Positions 5,310 to 13,301 of a DNA stretch of 17,571 bases are shown here, piece by piece. The stretch comes from an uncultured bacterium (lineage in GTDB: Bacteria > Actinomycetota > Coriobacteriia > Coriobacteriales > Atopobiaceae), in the NCBI GenBank assembly GCA_905214175.1, contig CAJMLD010000013.1, forward strand, positions 1-17,571, in the 5' to 3' direction. Each line of letters begins with the position of its first letter. The first letter of the stretch is position 1. The notes beneath the pieces are model-generated. The model was not told the DNA's origin, searched no databases, and worked only from the letters and a program-made list of their open reading frames with translations. Both the position numbers and the translations under genes were made by a program.

Positions 5310-8258
5310 ATGGCTAAGAACACTACGAGAAGGAAGTTCATCGGCTCCACCATCGCGTCGGTGGGCCTGCTGGGCGTCACCGCGGCGGCCAACGTCGCGG
5401 CGAACAAGTTCAGCTCGCTGCTCGACCACTACGTGGGCGGACGTCCTGCGACGGTCGAGAAGGTCGAGGGCTCCGAGGGCTGGGACGCGGAGTACTACAC
5501 CGCGGACTATCGCGGTCGCAACCAGGCGACCGAGGCGGCAAACGAGCTGGTTACCGAGATCGAGGGCGAAGGCATCGTCCTCATGAAGAACGACAACGCC
5601 GCACTGCCGCTCTCCACCTCCGAGACCGTGAGCATGCTCGGCCGTTATGCCGCCGACCCGGTTTACGGCGGCGCGGGCTCCGGTACCGTCGACGCCAACT
5701 CCTGCATCAACTTCTACCAGGGCATCAGCCAGGCGGGCTTCACCATCAATGACACCGCCTACGACTGGATTAACAGCAACTTCTCCAACTACGCCAAGGC
5801 CGCCATCACCATGGACAACCCGTCCACGGCCTCCTACTACATTGGCGAGATTCCCTGGTCGGACTACAGCTCCGACGCTCAGGCGTCCATCAACGGCACC
5901 GTTGGCCTGGTCTTTATTGGCCGTGGCGGTGGCGAGGGCGGCGACCTCTCCCGCGACCTCAAGGGCGATGTCGAGTCCGGTGTCTCTGAGAACTTTACCG
6001 CCAACAGCGAGACGGCCAACTACGAGGACGGCCAGCACGAGCTTGAGCTCACCGTCGAGGAGAAGAGCGTCATCGCGGCTGCCAAGGCGTCGTGCACCAA
6101 GGTCATCGCGGTGCTCAACCTCTCCACGACCATGGAGCTTGGTCCGCTGGTCTCCGGCGACTACGAGGTCGACGCAATTCTCGAGGTGGGCTCCATTGGC
6201 GCTACCGGCGCGGCGGCGCTTGGCCAGGTGCTGGCCGGAACCGTGAACCCCTCCGGCAAGACCACCGACATTTGGGCGGCAGACTTCACAGCAGACCCCA
6301 CCTTCAAGAACTTCGGCGGCAAGCGCTATACCGACGTCGAGAACTACTACCCCCAGAAGTCCACGGGCAACGCGTACTTCGTCGAGTACGCCGAGGGCCT
6401 CTACTACGGCTACCGCTACTACGAGACCGCGGCTGTCGAGGCCGAGGCGGGCAACTACGACGGCTTCGACTACGACAAGGCCGTCGTCTTCCCGTTTGGC
6501 TTTGGCCTCTCGTATACCACGTTCTCGCAGACGCTCGACTCCGTGAATGCGGATGACGAGAAGGTCACGGTCGAGGTCACGGTTGCCAACACGGGCTCCG
6601 TGGCGGGCAAGGACGTCGTCGAGGTGTACTACTCCGCCCCTTACACCGCAGGCGGGCTCGAGAAGGCCGCCGTTGTGCTGGGTGGCTTCGCCAAGACCGA
6701 CGCGCTCGACCCCGGCGCAAGCCAGCAGGTCACCATCGAGTTCTCCGTGCGCGACATGGCCTCCTACAGCTCCGACGAGCAGGCATACGTGCTTGACGCC
6801 GGCGACTACGTTATTAGCCTGCGCACCGACTCGCACACCGTCGTGGACCAGAAGACCGTGACGCTGGGGGCCAAGAAGTACACGACCGACTCTGCCACCG
6901 ACGCGCAGATCTCCAACAAGTTCGACGACATGACCGAGTACATGGAGAAGAACGTCAAGACCATGTCCCGCAAGGACCTCAAGGGAACCTTCCCCGAGGC
7001 TGCTGCCGACAAGAGCGCTGCAGACTGCGGCGTTGAGCTTGTGGAGTGGAAGCTCGAGGACCACGAGGATCCCAACGCCACCATGCCCACCACCGGCGCA
7101 GACAACGGCCTGCAGCTCATCGACATGCGCGGCCAGGACTTTGACTCCGAGGCCTGGGACGACATCCTCGACCAGCTCTCCGTCGAGGAGATGGCGACCT
7201 GCCTGAACGACGACGCCTACAACACCCCCGAGGTCGAGTCCGTGGGCAAGCCTGCTACGGTCGAGCCCGACGGCCCCGCCGGCTTCACCTCGCTCACCGG
7301 CCCCACCGGCAACTGCTCCTACTGCTCTGAGGTCGTCATGGCCCAGACCTGGAACGTGGAGCTCATGCATCGCATGGGCCAGATGGTTGGCCAGGAGGCG
7401 CTGGCTTCCGCGTACAACGGCTGGTACGCGCCGGCCATGAACACGCACCGCTCGCCCTTCGCTGGCCGCAACTTCGAGTACTACTCCGAGGACCCGCTGC
7501 TTGCCGGCAAGATTGGCGCTGCCGTGGTGAGCGGCGCCGCCGAGAACGGCTGCTACGCCATGATCAAGCACTTCGCGATGAACGACCAGGAGTCCTACCG
7601 CGTGCAGCACGTTTGCACCTGGGCTACCGAGCAGGTCGCGCGTGAGATCTACCTGCGTCCGTTCGAGACCACCGTCAAGGAGGCCACGTACGAGATGAAG
7701 TACATCTCGGACGACAAGGGCACCGTCTCGACGAAGACCATGCCGGGCTGCACTGGCGTGATGAGCTCCTTCAACTACGTTGGCGCCGAATGGGCCGGCG
7801 GCCGCAAGAGCCTGTGCACCGGCGTCCTACGTGACGAGTGGGGCTTCAAGGGCATGGTCATCACGGACTTCGAGCTCTATGACTACATGAACAAGAACCA
7901 GGCCATCTACGCCGGTACCGACCTCCAGCTCACCTACTCGGCAATGAGCGGCGAGTACGAGGGCACCAACACGGCAACCGTCGTCTCCGAGATGCGCGAG
8001 TCCATGCACCGCGTTCTCTACACCGTTGCCAACTCCAATGCCATGAACAACATGGTGCCGGGCTCTAAGATCACCTACGGCGTGGCCCCGTGGCAGTACG
8101 GCGTGTGGGGCGGCTCTGCGGCGCTCGTCGCGCTGGCGGCGTTCTTTGGCTACAAGGCCGTGAAGAATCACAAGCTCATGGGTGCCGAGGGCGAGGATGG
8201 CGCTGCCGACGTCCCCGAGGTCAAGAAGGGCGACAAGAAGGCGTTTGACGAGAAGTAG
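5310..8258 (+). CDS. Membrane-anchored, domain-permuted GH3 glycosidase (paralogue 1)
   Basis: A 982-residue glycoside hydrolase family 3 protein, beta-glucosidase-like. The order is reversed compared with most GH3 enzymes: the alpha/beta sandwich comes first (EGIVLMKNDNAALPL near 88-102; FPFGFGLSYTTF near 395), then an Fn3-like domain (about 412-500), then the catalytic barrel (about 600-930). The barrel has IKHFAMNDQE with K753 and H754, and the likely nucleophile D853 in VITDFELYD. The likely acid/base is E209 in the GGGEGGD loop. This permuted order is known from Ruminococcus albus and Butyrivibrio beta-glucosidases. The N-terminus (TRRKFIGS plus a hydrophobic stretch) looks like a twin-arginine signal or anchor; a second hydrophobic helix lies at about 932-953 with a charged tail. 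The ATG at 5310 sits behind AGGGGAG; the upstream frame extension is unsupported. The natural substrate cannot be read from sequence. Confidence 0.9.
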   Translation: MAKNTTRRKFIGSTIASVGLLGVTAAANVAANKFSSLLDHYVGGRPATVEKVEGSEGWDAEYYTADYRGRNQATEAANELVTEIEGEGIVLMKNDNAALPLSTSETVSMLGRYAADPVYGGAGSGTVDANSCINFYQGISQAGFTINDTAYDWINSNFSNYAKAAITMDNPSTASYYIGEIPWSDYSSDAQASINGTVGLVFIGRGGGEGGDLSRDLKGDVESGVSENFTANSETANYEDGQHELELTVEEKSVIAAAKASCTKVIAVLNLSTTMELGPLVSGDYEVDAILEVGSIGATGAAALGQVLAGTVNPSGKTTDIWAADFTADPTFKNFGGKRYTDVENYYPQKSTGNAYFVEYAEGLYYGYRYYETAAVEAEAGNYDGFDYDKAVVFPFGFGLSYTTFSQTLDSVNADDEKVTVEVTVANTGSVAGKDVVEVYYSAPYTAGGLEKAAVVLGGFAKTDALDPGASQQVTIEFSVRDMASYSSDEQAYVLDAGDYVISLRTDSHTVVDQKTVTLGAKKYTTDSATDAQISNKFDDMTEYMEKNVKTMSRKDLKGTFPEAAADKSAADCGVELVEWKLEDHEDPNATMPTTGADNGLQLIDMRGQDFDSEAWDDILDQLSVEEMATCLNDDAYNTPEVESVGKPATVEPDGPAGFTSLTGPTGNCSYCSEVVMAQTWNVELMHRMGQMVGQEALASAYNGWYAPAMNTHRSPFAGRNFEYYSEDPLLAGKIGAAVVSGAAENGCYAMIKHFAMNDQESYRVQHVCTWATEQVAREIYLRPFETTVKEATYEMKYISDDKGTVSTKTMPGCTGVMSSFNYVGAEWAGGRKSLCTGVLRDEWGFKGMVITDFELYDYMNKNQAIYAGTDLQLTYSAMSGEYEGTNTATVVSEMRESMHRVLYTVANSNAMNNMVPGSKITYGVAPWQYGVWGGSAALVALAAFFGYKAVKNHKLMGAEGEDGAADVPEVKKGDKKAFDEK

Positions 8259-8284
8259 CGTGACGACTCTGCCCGCGTGATGCT

Positions 8285-8319
8285 GCGGCCCGTTCCCGAT
8301 TGGGGGCGGGCCGCTTTTT
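8285..8319 (+). terminator. Intrinsic terminator of the first GH3 gene
   Basis: GCGGCCCG pairs with CGGGCCGC over a loop and is followed by TTTTT, 26 bp after the stop codon. Confidence 0.88.
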
Positions 8320-8349
8320 GGTGGGTCGCTCGTGCGACCGATGGATACG

Positions 8350-8382
8350 AAAAAGGCCCCCGGCGGGTGCTCGCCGAGGGCC
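8350..8382 (-). terminator. Intrinsic terminator of metNIQ
   Basis: Read on the minus strand, GGCCCTCGGCG pairs with CGCCGGGGGCC (one mismatch) and is followed by TTTTT, 24 bp after the metQ stop. With the plus-strand terminator beside it, it insulates the two convergent transcripts. Confidence 0.88.
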
Positions 8383-8405
8383 ACGTGTGCTCTGGTCTTC
8401 TCGCC

Positions 8406-9263
8406 TTAGAACGCGGGGAGAACGTCCTGATCGTACGTGTCGGAGAGGTACTGCTTGAAGTCGTCGCTCGTGAGGACGCTGACAAGCGCGGATACGCGGT
8501 CGTCGTCCTTCTTCTCGGGCGTGGTCACGATGTAGTTGGCGTACTGCTCGACGGCCTTGCCGTCCTTGGACTCCACCGCAACGGCGTCCTTCACGTGGAA
8601 GCCGGCCTCGATGGCGTAGTTGCCGTTGATGACGGCAAAGTCCACGTCCTGGAGCTGACGCGGCACGGCCGCTGCCTCGACCTCAACAAACTGCAGGTTG
8701 TGGGGGTTCTCGGCAATGTCGACCGGCGTGGCCTCGAGGTTGTCGGGGTCCTTGAGCGTGATGAGGTTCTCCTGCTGAAGGAGAAGGAGCGCGCGGCCCT
8801 CGTTGGTGGGGTCGTTGGGGACGGCAATCTGCGCGCCGTCTGCAATGTTGGCCAGGTCAGAGGACTTGCCGGCGTAGATGCCAAACGGCTCGTAGTGGAT
8901 GGCTGCCACGCCAACCAGGTCGGTGCCGTTCTCCTCGTTGTAGTTGTTGAGGTAGTTGATGTGCTGGAAGTAGTTGGCGTCGACTTCGCCGGAGGTGGTC
9001 ACCTGGTTGGGGATGATGTAGTCGGTGTACTCCTTGGTCTGGAGGTCGATGCCCTGCTCCTTGAGCTTGGGTGCGGCAAAGTTGTTGAGAATCTCTGCGT
9101 GGGGCGAGGGGGAGGCGGCAACCGTGAGGGTCTGGCTCTGCGCCGAGTCGCTGGCGGCAGAGCTGCTCGAGGCCGAGCTGGAGCCGGAGTTCCCGCAGGC
9201 GGCGAGGGTGGTTGCGGCAAGTGCGGCAAGGCCGGTGCCAATGAAGTTCCTTCTGGTGAGCAT
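8406..9263 (-). CDS. metQ: MetQ/NlpA family substrate-binding lipoprotein
   Basis: A 285-residue binding protein for a methionine-type ABC importer. The signal peptide has a lipobox LAAC with C23 as the lipidated residue, and begins LTRRNFIGTG, a twin-arginine-like motif, so export of a folded lipoprotein is possible. A Ser/Ala-rich linker (about 25-44) joins it to the binding domain. The mature part has the NlpA pattern: LTVAASPSPHAEIL, YTDYIIPN, GEVDANYFQH, IAVPNDPTNEGRALLLL, and VDFAVINGNYAIEAG. It captures the substrate outside the membrane and delivers it to MetI. The start ATG 9261-9263 follows an AAAGGAA site. It is the last gene of metN-metI-metQ, 74 bp after metI. Methionine is the expected ligand; some family members bind D-methionine or dipeptides. 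Confidence 0.94.
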   Translation of the reverse strand: MLTRRNFIGTGLAALAATTLAACGNSGSSSASSSSAASDSAQSQTLTVAASPSPHAEILNNFAAPKLKEQGIDLQTKEYTDYIIPNQVTTSGEVDANYFQHINYLNNYNEENGTDLVGVAAIHYEPFGIYAGKSSDLANIADGAQIAVPNDPTNEGRALLLLQQENLITLKDPDNLEATPVDIAENPHNLQFVEVEAAAVPRQLQDVDFAVINGNYAIEAGFHVKDAVAVESKDGKAVEQYANYIVTTPEKKDDDRVSALVSVLTSDDFKQYLSDTYDQDVLPAF

Positions 9264-9337
9264 GACGGGTTCCTTTCTGTTGAAAAAATGATGAGAGTGG
9301 TGGTAGGGGTGCTGTCGAGAAGTACAACGCGCTCCTG

Positions 9338-10009
9338 CTATCGGTGGTCAATCCTCTTTGCGATGAAGTCGCAGGTGCTCTGGATTACCTGCACCAGGAT
9401 GATGATCAGCACGAGCGTGGCGATCATGACCTCGTCCTGGTAGCGGTAGTAGCCATAGCGGATGGCAATGTCGCCCAGTCCGCCCGCGCCCACCGCGCCG
9501 GCGATGGCCGTGTAGCCAAGCACGGCGATGAGCGTGATCGAGACGCCGCGGACGATCGAGGGCAGTGCCTCGGGGAGCAGCGCGGAGACCACGATGCGCG
9601 GGATGGATGCCCCGCAGGACTCAGCTGCCTCGATGACGTCGCGCGGGACCTCGGCCAGTGACTGCTCGACCATGCGCGCCACGAAGGGCGTGGTGGAGAG
9701 CACGAGGGGCGGAATCACGCCCTGCACGCCGGTGGTGGTGCCCACGAGCGCGCGTGTGACCGGGAACATCGAGACCAGCAGGATGATGAACGGGATGGAG
9801 CGCCCGATGTTCACCACCCAGCCGAGCACGGCGTTCAGCGTGCGCATGGGACGAAGGCCCCGCGGTGAGGTGACGCAGAGAACAACGCCCAGGAAGATGC
9901 CTATGACGTACGAGATGGCCGTCGAGGCAAACAGCATGACCAGCGTGTCGACGAGTCCCTCGCCGAGAAGCGCACCGTACTGGTCGAGGAAAGGCGTGAG
10001 GCTACTCAT
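9338..10009 (-). CDS. metI: Methionine ABC transporter permease MetI
   Basis: A 223-residue permease, normal length for MetI, with five hydrophobic segments. The cytoplasmic coupling helix is EAAESCGASIPRIVVSALLP from residue 128, the standard EAA motif that docks onto MetN. Other MetI signatures are NIGRSIPFIILL (67-78) and AGAVGAGGLGDIAIRYGYYRY. Two copies form the membrane channel with two MetN subunits. The ATG at 10007-10009 overlaps the end of metN by 8 bp and has AAAGGAGA upstream inside metN, so the genes are translationally coupled. Confidence 0.95.
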   Translation of the reverse strand: MSSLTPFLDQYGALLGEGLVDTLVMLFASTAISYVIGIFLGVVLCVTSPRGLRPMRTLNAVLGWVVNIGRSIPFIILLVSMFPVTRALVGTTTGVQGVIPPLVLSTTPFVARMVEQSLAEVPRDVIEAAESCGASIPRIVVSALLPEALPSIVRGVSITLIAVLGYTAIAGAVGAGGLGDIAIRYGYYRYQDEVMIATLVLIIILVQVIQSTCDFIAKRIDHR

Positions 10010-10748
10010 CCCAGCTCTCCTTTCCCAGAAGCTGACGGGTCACTTCGTGCTTCGGGTTCGCGAAGACCTCGGCGACGCTACCTTGCTCGACCACGTTGCC
10101 AGAGACGAGAACGGCAACGTCTTTGCAGATGTCCTCGACAACCTGCATGGAGTGGGTAATCACGATGATCGTGACGCCCGTCTCGGCGTTGATCGTGCGC
10201 AGGAGACGCAGGACCGATGCCGTGCTTGCGGGGTCGAGGGCCGAGGTGGCCTCGTCGCAGAGGATGTAGTCCGGATGGCATGCCAGCGCGCGGGCGATGG
10301 CCACACGCTGCTGCTGGCCGCCCGAGAGCTGTGCCGGGTAGGAGCCGGCGCGGTCGGCGAGGCCAACGCGGTCGAGGTAGCCAAGGGCCTCCTTGCGGTT
10401 CTCTGCCGTGACCTTGCCCGTGCTCGCAAGGTACGGGAAGCAGACGTTCTCCAGTGCGGTCTTCTGCGCGAGAAGGCCAAAGCCCTGGAAGATCATGGCC
10501 ACGTGGCGTCGGTACTCGCGGAGCGCGGCGCCCTTGAGGTTGGTTACGTCCACACCGTCAACCACCACGCGCCCAGAAGTGGGGCGCTCGAGAAGGTTGA
10601 GGCAACGCACCAGCGTGGACTTGCCGGCACCGGAAATGCCGATGATGCCAAACACATCCCCGTCGGGGATGGTGAGTGACACGTCATTCAGGGCATGTAC
10701 ACTGCTGCCGCCCTCAAAGGTCTTGCTGAGATGTTCCAGAGAAATCAA
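10002..10748 (-). CDS. metN: Short MetN-type ABC transporter ATPase without C-terminal regulatory domain
   Basis: From a TTG at 10746-10748 the product is 248 residues, MISLEHLSKTF onward. Motifs: Walker A GISGAGKS (37-44), Q-loop Q88, signature LSGGQQQR (141-148), Walker B YILCDEAT (161-168), H-loop H199. It energises methionine import by MetI and MetQ. The TTG is chosen because the homologous N-terminus begins there and a CGGAG site lies 8 nt upstream; the frame stays open to 10982, but that part is a structured leader and codes for nothing recognisable. E. coli MetN is about 343 residues and ends in an ACT-like (NIL) domain that binds methionine and inhibits transport; here the protein stops right after the ATPase domain, and metI begins inside its last codons, so the short form is not a frameshift artefact. 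Confidence 0.92.
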   Translation of the reverse strand: MISLEHLSKTFEGGSSVHALNDVSLTIPDGDVFGIIGISGAGKSTLVRCLNLLERPTSGRVVVDGVDVTNLKGAALREYRRHVAMIFQGFGLLAQKTALENVCFPYLASTGKVTAENRKEALGYLDRVGLADRAGSYPAQLSGGQQQRVAIARALACHPDYILCDEATSALDPASTASVLRLLRTINAETGVTIIVITHSMQVVEDICKDVAVLVSGNVVEQGSVAEVFANPKHEVTRQLLGKESWDE

Positions 10749-10947
10749 AACCTGTACTCCGCTCGATTCCGCCTGCCGGCCAAGGCGCAGCTTCTTGCAA
10801 AAGCCGCGCTGATAAGACGCCCGGTCCCTCCGCGCTGGCGGACCGTGCCGGGTGACGCGGCAGGCTGCTAGCGACGAGGGTGCCCGGGCTTGGGCATCTG
10901 CTGGCGCATGAGCGCAAAGGTGTATGTGCTGCTCGTCGTGTTCATAG
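10749..10947 (-). promoter_or_regulatory. Structured metN leader, candidate riboswitch or attenuator
   Basis: About 199 nt lie between the predicted start of transcription and the TTG. P1 is CGACGAG (10932-10938) with CTCGTCG (10872-10878). It encloses two hairpins, GCGC-TCAT-GCGC (10904-10915) and TGCCC-AAGCCC-GGGCA (10881-10896): a three-way junction. Then GCCGCG (10856-10861) can pair with CGCGGC (10803-10808), with CCCGG/CCGGG and TCCGC/GCGGA stems inside, followed by UUUU (10799-10802). Alternatively GCCTGCCG (10858-10865) pairs perfectly with CGGCAGGC (10771-10778). The two options share bases, so they exclude each other. I do not see the GGCAACC core of SAM-I or SAM-IV riboswitches, nor a T-box sequence. 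Confidence 0.55.
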
Positions 10948-10953
10948 GCCAAC

Positions 10954-10982
10954 ACTGTAGCCGCCGCGTAGCTGAATCTCAA
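10954..10982 (-). promoter_or_regulatory. metNIQ promoter
   Basis: On the minus strand TTGAGA (10977-10982), exactly 17 bp, then TACAGT (10954-10959). This is the best sigma-A-type promoter in the window and places the transcript start near 10947. Confidence 0.7.
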
Positions 10983-11002
10983 ATCGTTATTGACGTTGAC
11001 TG

Positions 11003-11023
11003 GCTATCGCTCCAGGTGATAGC
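11003..11023. promoter_or_regulatory. Inverted repeat upstream of the metN promoter
   Basis: GCTATC-N9-GATAGC lies between the kinase stop and the metN -35 box (21 bp away). It could be a regulator site for metNIQ or a weak hairpin at the end of the kinase transcript; there is no U-run on the minus strand. Confidence 0.4.
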
Positions 11024-11036
11024 AGTGGACGAGCGC

Positions 11037-12437
11037 CTATGCGCGCTCTGGAATCACGTCGTCCACGCAGAAGGTCGTCCCGTTTGCCGAGAAGGCAAGC
11101 GTGCCACCGTAGCGCTCGACGATCGCCTTCATCGAGCGTGTGCCAAAGCCGTGGTTGAGAGGGTCGCCCTTAGTGCTTGCCGGCACGTCGCCTTTGAAGC
11201 TCTTTGCACTGACAGTGGGGTCGTAGTAGTTCTCCACGTGGATGGTCACGGTTCCGGCGCGCCTGCGCACGATGAGCGAGATGGACCTCCTTGCCGCATC
11301 GTCCAGGTGCTCTACGGCCTCGATAGCATTGTCGAGCGCGTTGCCAAAGAGGGCGTAGAGGTCCGCCGGCGCCATGAAGTCTAGCGCCGCGCCATCTGCC
11401 ACGCAGGTAAGAGTGATATGGCGGCTCTCGCAGAGCAGGCTCTTCTCGGTGAGGATGGTATCCAGGGCGTCGTTGCCGGTGCGGACCTTGGAGTCATAGA
11501 CGTTGATATCGCGCGCGACGCTTTCGAGCACGTCTTTATCGACTGTCTTCTCGCCCGCCGCAAGCGAGCGGATCTGATGGCGAAGGTCGTGACACTTGAT
11601 GTTGATGGCCTCGATGTTCTCGCGCGAGAGCTGGTACTGGCGCTCCTGCTCTGCCAAGAGCCGCTCGGCGGCGGCCTTCTCGGAGGAGAGCTGGCGCACC
11701 ACGACCAGCTCAACCTCGGCAATGATCACAAAGACGCAGATAAGCGCATGGAACGCGCGCATGCACAGCGTCACGGGCAGCGCTAGGCTTCCGGTCACCA
11801 CGTACTTGAGAATGAGGTCGAACTCGATGATGCCAAAGACCACCACCACGACCATAGCAAGCATGGCGGGGTTGCCGCGCCCCTCGAGCCCCTTCGGCTC
11901 GATGCGCCTAATAAAGAGCAGGTAGGCTATGGCATAGACTGCGGTACAGCTAATGGCGGTAAGCCATGCGTTTCCGCCTGTCACGATGCCGGGGACACCT
12001 GCCGCGCTAAGGATGAGCCCCACAGTCTCTCCGATGCTGCTTGCCAGGTTTTGGAGCGCGTAGCCTGCGGTGGAGCAGAAGGTTGCCGCCCAGGGGCTCA
12101 TCTCGAAGCAGGCAAGAAGCGTCGGGATGGTGACAAGGAGAAATGCGGTGCAGGTAACGAGCCCTCCGATGATGCCCAGCGAAAGCGGGTAGCTGGCATC
12201 GATGTTGAGGACAACCAAAAAGCCGTCGTCAGTACTTCTGGTTCCTGCGAGGAAAGACGTTAAAAGTTCGGTGGCAAAAAGTAGCCCGACAGCTGCGACC
12301 GCCCTTGCTATGGGATGCTGCCTGGTGGGCTGTCCGTGAGCGAACAGGCACGCCGCAATTAGGACCTCGGCAAACAGCGCGGAGCCGCCTACAGCGTACT
12401 TCAGTCCCAAAGCAAGCGCTTCGGCGCCAGGCATCAT
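11037..12437 (-). CDS. GHKL sensor histidine kinase (AgrC/LytS-like partner of a LytTR regulator)
   Basis: A 466-residue kinase. Residues 1 to about 245 carry six or seven hydrophobic segments with little extracellular loop, the plan of peptide-sensing HPK10 kinases. A coiled-coil linker follows (about 247-280), then the phosphoacceptor H283 in KCHDLRHQI. The ATPase part has the N box FGNALDNAIEA (364-374) and the G box HGFGTRSM (429-436), typical of GHKL proteins without a classic F box. It should autophosphorylate and pass the phosphate to the response regulator encoded just upstream. The ATG at 12435-12437 overlaps the regulator's TGA in ATGA, showing tight coupling. No pheromone precursor or AgrB-like processing gene is in the window, so the signal is unknown; cell-envelope or sugar-related cues are possible. 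Confidence 0.92.
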   Translation of the reverse strand: MMPGAEALALGLKYAVGGSALFAEVLIAACLFAHGQPTRQHPIARAVAAVGLLFATELLTSFLAGTRSTDDGFLVVLNIDASYPLSLGIIGGLVTCTAFLLVTIPTLLACFEMSPWAATFCSTAGYALQNLASSIGETVGLILSAAGVPGIVTGGNAWLTAISCTAVYAIAYLLFIRRIEPKGLEGRGNPAMLAMVVVVVFGIIEFDLILKYVVTGSLALPVTLCMRAFHALICVFVIIAEVELVVVRQLSSEKAAAERLLAEQERQYQLSRENIEAINIKCHDLRHQIRSLAAGEKTVDKDVLESVARDINVYDSKVRTGNDALDTILTEKSLLCESRHITLTCVADGAALDFMAPADLYALFGNALDNAIEAVEHLDDAARRSISLIVRRRAGTVTIHVENYYDPTVSAKSFKGDVPASTKGDPLNHGFGTRSMKAIVERYGGTLAFSANGTTFCVDDVIPERA

Positions 12438-13150
12438 ATGGTGCCCCCAAAGTAGCGCGCAAGCGTCTCGAGGCAGGGCTTCTTGCGCGAGCGGCTAAAG
12501 AAGAGCTGGGTGCCATCGTCCAAACGCACGGAATCGCTGAGTACTGTGGTTACGTGTGCCATGTTGGCGAGGCATCCCTGGCTCACGGTGATAAAGAGGT
12601 CCTGTGGGAGCTGTTCTCGCGCACCGCTAATGCTGCCGCGCCGGCGAAGCGGCTGTTCGAAGCCTGCTACGTGGTAGAGAAGGTCGTGCTTTGCCAGCTC
12701 GACGTGCGTGATATCGTTCACGTTGATAACACGCGTGCCGCTAGCAGTGGGAAGCGCCATGGTGTGCGCGGCGTTCTTCTCCATTACGCGCATCGCGCGC
12801 CCCATTCGCATGGCAAAGTCGCCGTAGCTTACCGGCTTGACCATGAAGTCCAGCGCGTCCACCTGGTATCCCTTTACGGCGTACTGCGCGAGGTTGGTCA
12901 CAAAGATAAGCGGCGTGGAGGCGTTCTCCTCGCGCAGCAGCTGGGCGGCCTCCATGCCGTTGATGCCCGGCAGGTCTATGTCCATGAAGATAAGGTTAAC
13001 GGCTCCAGCTTCCGAGAGATCAAAGGCCGTTGCCAGACGTGTCACCAGGAAGCGGACGCCCTGCTCGGTACCAAAGCGCTCGAGGTGCTCGGCAAGCGTC
13101 GCAGCCGCCTTGTCGTCATCCTCGACCATGAGCACCTTGTACGTGGTCAA
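12434..13150 (-). CDS. LytTR-family response regulator
   Basis: A 238-residue AgrA/LytR-type regulator. The receiver domain has E10-D11-D12, the phosphorylation site D57 in FMDIDLPG, T85 and K105. The C-terminal half (about 135-235) is a LytTR DNA-binding domain (TRVINVNDITHVELAKHDLLYHV ... FITVSQGCLANMAHVTTV). The start is a TTG at 13148-13150: KVLMVEDD must lie in the first strand, and a GGGGGGAG ribosome site lies 7 nt upstream. The later ATG would cut into the domain. It forms an operon with the kinase and is divergent from the second GH3 gene, whose upstream region has palindromes. LytTR proteins usually bind direct repeats; I could not identify a clear pair here, so the target genes are inferred only from position. 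Confidence 0.92.
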   Translation of the reverse strand: MTTYKVLMVEDDDKAAATLAEHLERFGTEQGVRFLVTRLATAFDLSEAGAVNLIFMDIDLPGINGMEAAQLLREENASTPLIFVTNLAQYAVKGYQVDALDFMVKPVSYGDFAMRMGRAMRVMEKNAAHTMALPTASGTRVINVNDITHVELAKHDLLYHVAGFEQPLRRRGSISGAREQLPQDLFITVSQGCLANMAHVTTVLSDSVRLDDGTQLFFSRSRKKPCLETLARYFGGTI

Positions 13151-13187
13151 CGGGCGTCTCCCCCCTCATTCCAAATCTGTCCCGCGA

Positions 13188-13229
13188 GTGACGGAATTGG
13201 TCACCTTTTGAGTTTCTCCAGCTTAGCTG
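13188..13229. promoter_or_regulatory. Two palindromes in the regulator-GH3 divergent region
   Basis: GTGAC-GGAATTG-GTCAC (13188-13204) and CAGCT-T-AGCTG (13219-13229) lie between the two divergent start codons. A leader hairpin GGGCG (13258-13262) with CGCCC (13275-13279) follows. They are candidate operators for one or both genes. I could not place a convincing -35/-10 pair; TTGAGT with TACCTT has a 19-bp spacer. Confidence 0.4.
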
Positions 13230-13301
13230 AACTACCTTGACCTTTGGTTTTGAATTAGGGCGGGAGATGTGGCTCGCCCGTGGTAGCGACGGAGGGAAGA
13301 G

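Noticed and set aside
5295..7610. 771-residue minus-strand open frame
   Set aside because: Antisense to the first GH3 gene, with Val/Gly/His-rich shadow composition.
8277..10679. Plus-strand open frames over metQ and metI
   Set aside because: Shadows of the minus-strand transporter genes, and the first crosses both terminators.
10749..10947. Known SAM riboswitch in the metN leader
   Set aside because: The sequence AAGCCCGGGCACC resembles part of an S-box, but the GGCAACC core and the surrounding fold are not there.
10749..10982. N-terminal extension of MetN
   Set aside because: The extra 78 residues match nothing, include the promoter itself, and cover the structured leader.
12305..13240. 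311-residue plus-strand open frame
   Set aside because: Shadow of the response regulator gene.
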